Source of the DNA: an uncultured Lachnospiraceae bacterium
Lineage (GTDB): Bacteria; Bacillota; Clostridia; Lachnospirales; Lachnospiraceae
DNA: 35,001 nt
Assembly (NCBI GenBank): GCA_902777355.1
Contig: CACYTU010000017.1
Coordinates: 1-35,001, forward strand
Reading direction: 5' to 3'
The position numbers were made by a program, and so were the translations under genes. The notes under the pieces were generated by a model. It did no database searches and had not been told where the DNA came from. It saw only the letters and a program-made list of their open reading frames with translations. This document shows, piece after piece, positions 33,442 through 35,001 of this stretch; position 1 is the first letter of the stretch; each line of letters begins with the position of its first letter.

Positions 33442-33603
33442 ATAAATAATCAGAAAACCACGGGTTAACTCTGATAAAAAATAGAAAATTCCGGGATCTG
33501 CCGCACATTGGCAGGACTCCGGGACGGAATGGAATACTGAACAAAAGGACATCCTTACGCTTTTTGCGCACAAGCTTTGCGGTATTTCGACATGGAGGTT
33601 TAT

Positions 33604-34812
33604 ATGACAAAAACAAAAAAGATTGCGGCAGCAGCTGCAGTAATTGCGGCACTGATCATTGCTGTCTTCGTTTTTTCAATCTGGAGTTCGAGTCAGGCGG
33701 CTCACAGTGCTGTCGACGCGTACAATACCGCTGCGGAACAGTACAATGCGAGAATCGACACTTACAACACCGCCGTGAATGGAATTGCCTCTGAGAACGA
33801 AGAGATGCAGAAGGTAATGGACAGAGCAGAGGCCGATATCAAAAATGATGCCGAGGCCTATGAGCCGGATACGAAGGAGGATCTTCAGGACGAGCTGGAA
33901 AAAGAAAAGAAGCTCCCCGTCCAGGTGCCTGCCCTGATCGATCCTTTTGACGCGATGACTGTCTCCGGAGGTTTCAGCAAAAAAGAATTCGAGCGCCAGA
34001 AGCAGGAGGCGGAAGCCTCGCTTGCGGCAGTGAGAGAGGCGGAGAAGAAGATTCCGGAAACTCCCGCGGTGCCGGATTTTTCTGATGCCAAAAAGAAACT
34101 TCAGGATAAATGTGAAGAATATGAAAAGAGTGTCCAGAAGCTGAAAAATGTCACTGCCCCTTCGGAATCTTTTGTGACAGAACGCCTGAGCAAAGTTGAC
34201 ACAGTAGTGCAGACAGGCGCAGTGACGAAAGAAAACGATCCCAACGGACTTCTGGGGAAAAAGGGAGGATACACAGCCTGCATTTATTTCCTGGATAAGC
34301 GCGTTGACAGAGAATTACTCCCTGCCGAAGCTTTTCGCGAGGCCGATGATCCGGACGATGAGGAGAAAGCAGAGGCCGGAGCGACAGATTCCGAAGCTGC
34401 AGAGGAGTCCAAAACCGGAGAGACGGGCTCTGAAACCGCAGAGGAGTCCAAAACCGGAGAGACTGGGGCCGAAACCGCGGAGGAGTCCAAAACCGGAACG
34501 ACAGATACTGAAACCGCGAAAGAAGCAGGATCAGGAGATACTGCCGCGAAGGCCGCAGAAGAAGCCCCCAAAGAAAAAATTGATGTCGTTATGATCGGCA
34601 CTGCGGGCGGCGGCGCAGTAGAGGTTTTTGCTTCCAAAAAGGATGCAAAAGAGAGAATTGAATATCTGGAATTCTTTGACGGCAGCGTGATGGCGGCAGG
34701 ATCGTACGATTTGGAGGGGACCTGTGTGATCCGGACGTCAAAACACCTCAGTGAAGAGGATCAAAAGAAACTTACGAAAGCAGTCCGGGAGGCACTGCTG
34801 GAAGTCGATTGA
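33604..34812 (+). CDS. Membrane-anchored coiled-coil protein of unknown function
   Basis: The 402-residue protein is not recognised. One N-terminal membrane helix (AAAAVIAALIIAVFVFSIW, about residues 7-28) anchors it, and the rest should be outside. Residues 30-190 are largely helical and charged with coiled-coil character (AVDAYNTAAEQYNARIDTYN, KEFERQKQEAEASLAAVREA). A small domain near 200-245 (VDTVVQTGAVTKENDPNG, GGYTACIYFLDKRVD) is interrupted by an acidic low-complexity insert with three 39-base repeats (34402-34518). The sequence then resumes as a folded-looking end IDVVMIGTAGGGAVEVFASK and DGSVMAAGSYDLEGTCVIR. GGAGG lies 5 bases before ATG 33604. Confidence 0.75.
   Translation: MTKTKKIAAAAAVIAALIIAVFVFSIWSSSQAAHSAVDAYNTAAEQYNARIDTYNTAVNGIASENEEMQKVMDRAEADIKNDAEAYEPDTKEDLQDELEKEKKLPVQVPALIDPFDAMTVSGGFSKKEFERQKQEAEASLAAVREAEKKIPETPAVPDFSDAKKKLQDKCEEYEKSVQKLKNVTAPSESFVTERLSKVDTVVQTGAVTKENDPNGLLGKKGGYTACIYFLDKRVDRELLPAEAFREADDPDDEEKAEAGATDSEAAEESKTGETGSETAEESKTGETGAETAEESKTGTTDTETAKEAGSGDTAAKAAEEAPKEKIDVVMIGTAGGGAVEVFASKKDAKERIEYLEFFDGSVMAAGSYDLEGTCVIRTSKHLSEEDQKKLTKAVREALLEVD
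34402..34518 (+). repeat. Three 39-base in-frame repeats inside the coiled-coil gene
   Basis: Units starting at 34402, 34441 and 34480 encode EESKTGETGSETA-type 13-residue repeats. They form an acidic, probably disordered linker inside an otherwise ordered C-terminal domain. Confidence 0.88.
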
Positions 34813-34864
34813 GATGGATTGAGAGTTCAGAGGGAAAGAGCGGGTGTCTGCCCCCGATTTAAAC

Positions 34865-34898
34865 CACTTAAGCCGTGTAAGGTTCACTTAAGTCGTGT
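34865..34898. repeat. 20-base direct duplication near the window end
   Basis: CACTTAAGCCGTGT (34865-34878) recurs as CACTTAAGTCGTGT (34885-34898). Nothing else is supported in 34813-35001. Confidence 0.6.
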
Positions 34899-35001
34899 GG
34901 GGCTGCTAGCGTAAAGTTTTAGTAGGAAAAGTAAATAAATGGGTACAAAAATAAGCCCCCCTTGTGTTAAAGTGAAGTCTTCCACAACCAAACACAAACA
35001 C

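Overview
The window looks like a chromosomal segment of a moderately GC-rich anaerobic Firmicute, most likely of the family Lachnospiraceae. This rests on a Gram-positive-style tad pilus locus with DUF5702-like and DUF6382/FHA-like proteins, strong AGGAGG ribosome binding sites, rubredoxin, a fermentative lactate-dehydrogenase-like enzyme and a malic enzyme. No rRNA, tRNA or CRISPR array was seen.

Layout. 1-1880: an IS110-family insertion sequence on the minus strand, with a structured non-coding tail (possible bridge RNA) and a hairpin covering the transposase ribosome binding site. 2011-7121: enolase with its own promoter, a 90-residue membrane protein, two copies of a dispersed structured repeat, an unusual lactate/malate dehydrogenase family enzyme behind a long leader, and an EamA transporter. 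7165-9256: an AraC regulator, a decayed sugar-binding-protein remnant and rubredoxin. 9498-14062: a MATE exporter, a HAD hydrolase, malic enzyme and an unknown protein. 14063-14936: a gene-free control region with three perfect DnaA-box sequences, a promoter and a palindrome. 14937-27528: a tad (type IVc pilus) locus: prepilin peptidase, TadZ, CpaF/TadA ATPase, TadB, a TadC with a very large outside insertion, Flp pilin, a DUF5702-like protein, two TadE-like pseudopilins (one with a Cys/His-rich tail), a second prepilin peptidase and an FHA protein. 27757-27986: a terminator and four further hairpins. 28081-31473: HIT protein, an asparagine synthase lacking its glutaminase nucleophile, an inverted copy of the dispersed repeat, an esterase and an MGMT-like protein. 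31630-34812: an exported beta-helix protein and a coiled-coil membrane protein.

Working together: the tad genes share one strand and order and should build a secreted Flp pilus. The peptidases mature pilin and pseudopilins, CpaF powers assembly through TadB/TadC, TadZ positions the machine, and the FHA protein may link it to phosphothreonine signalling. The metabolic genes are separate transcription units.

Two features go beyond ordinary annotation. A roughly 90-base structured repeat occurs three times, and two copies sit immediately after the T-run of unrelated terminators. Short tandem arrays (periods 20, 23, 27, 34, 35 and 39) lie in many gene gaps, several starting at or near a stop codon. 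All coordinates, alignments and structures were read by eye.
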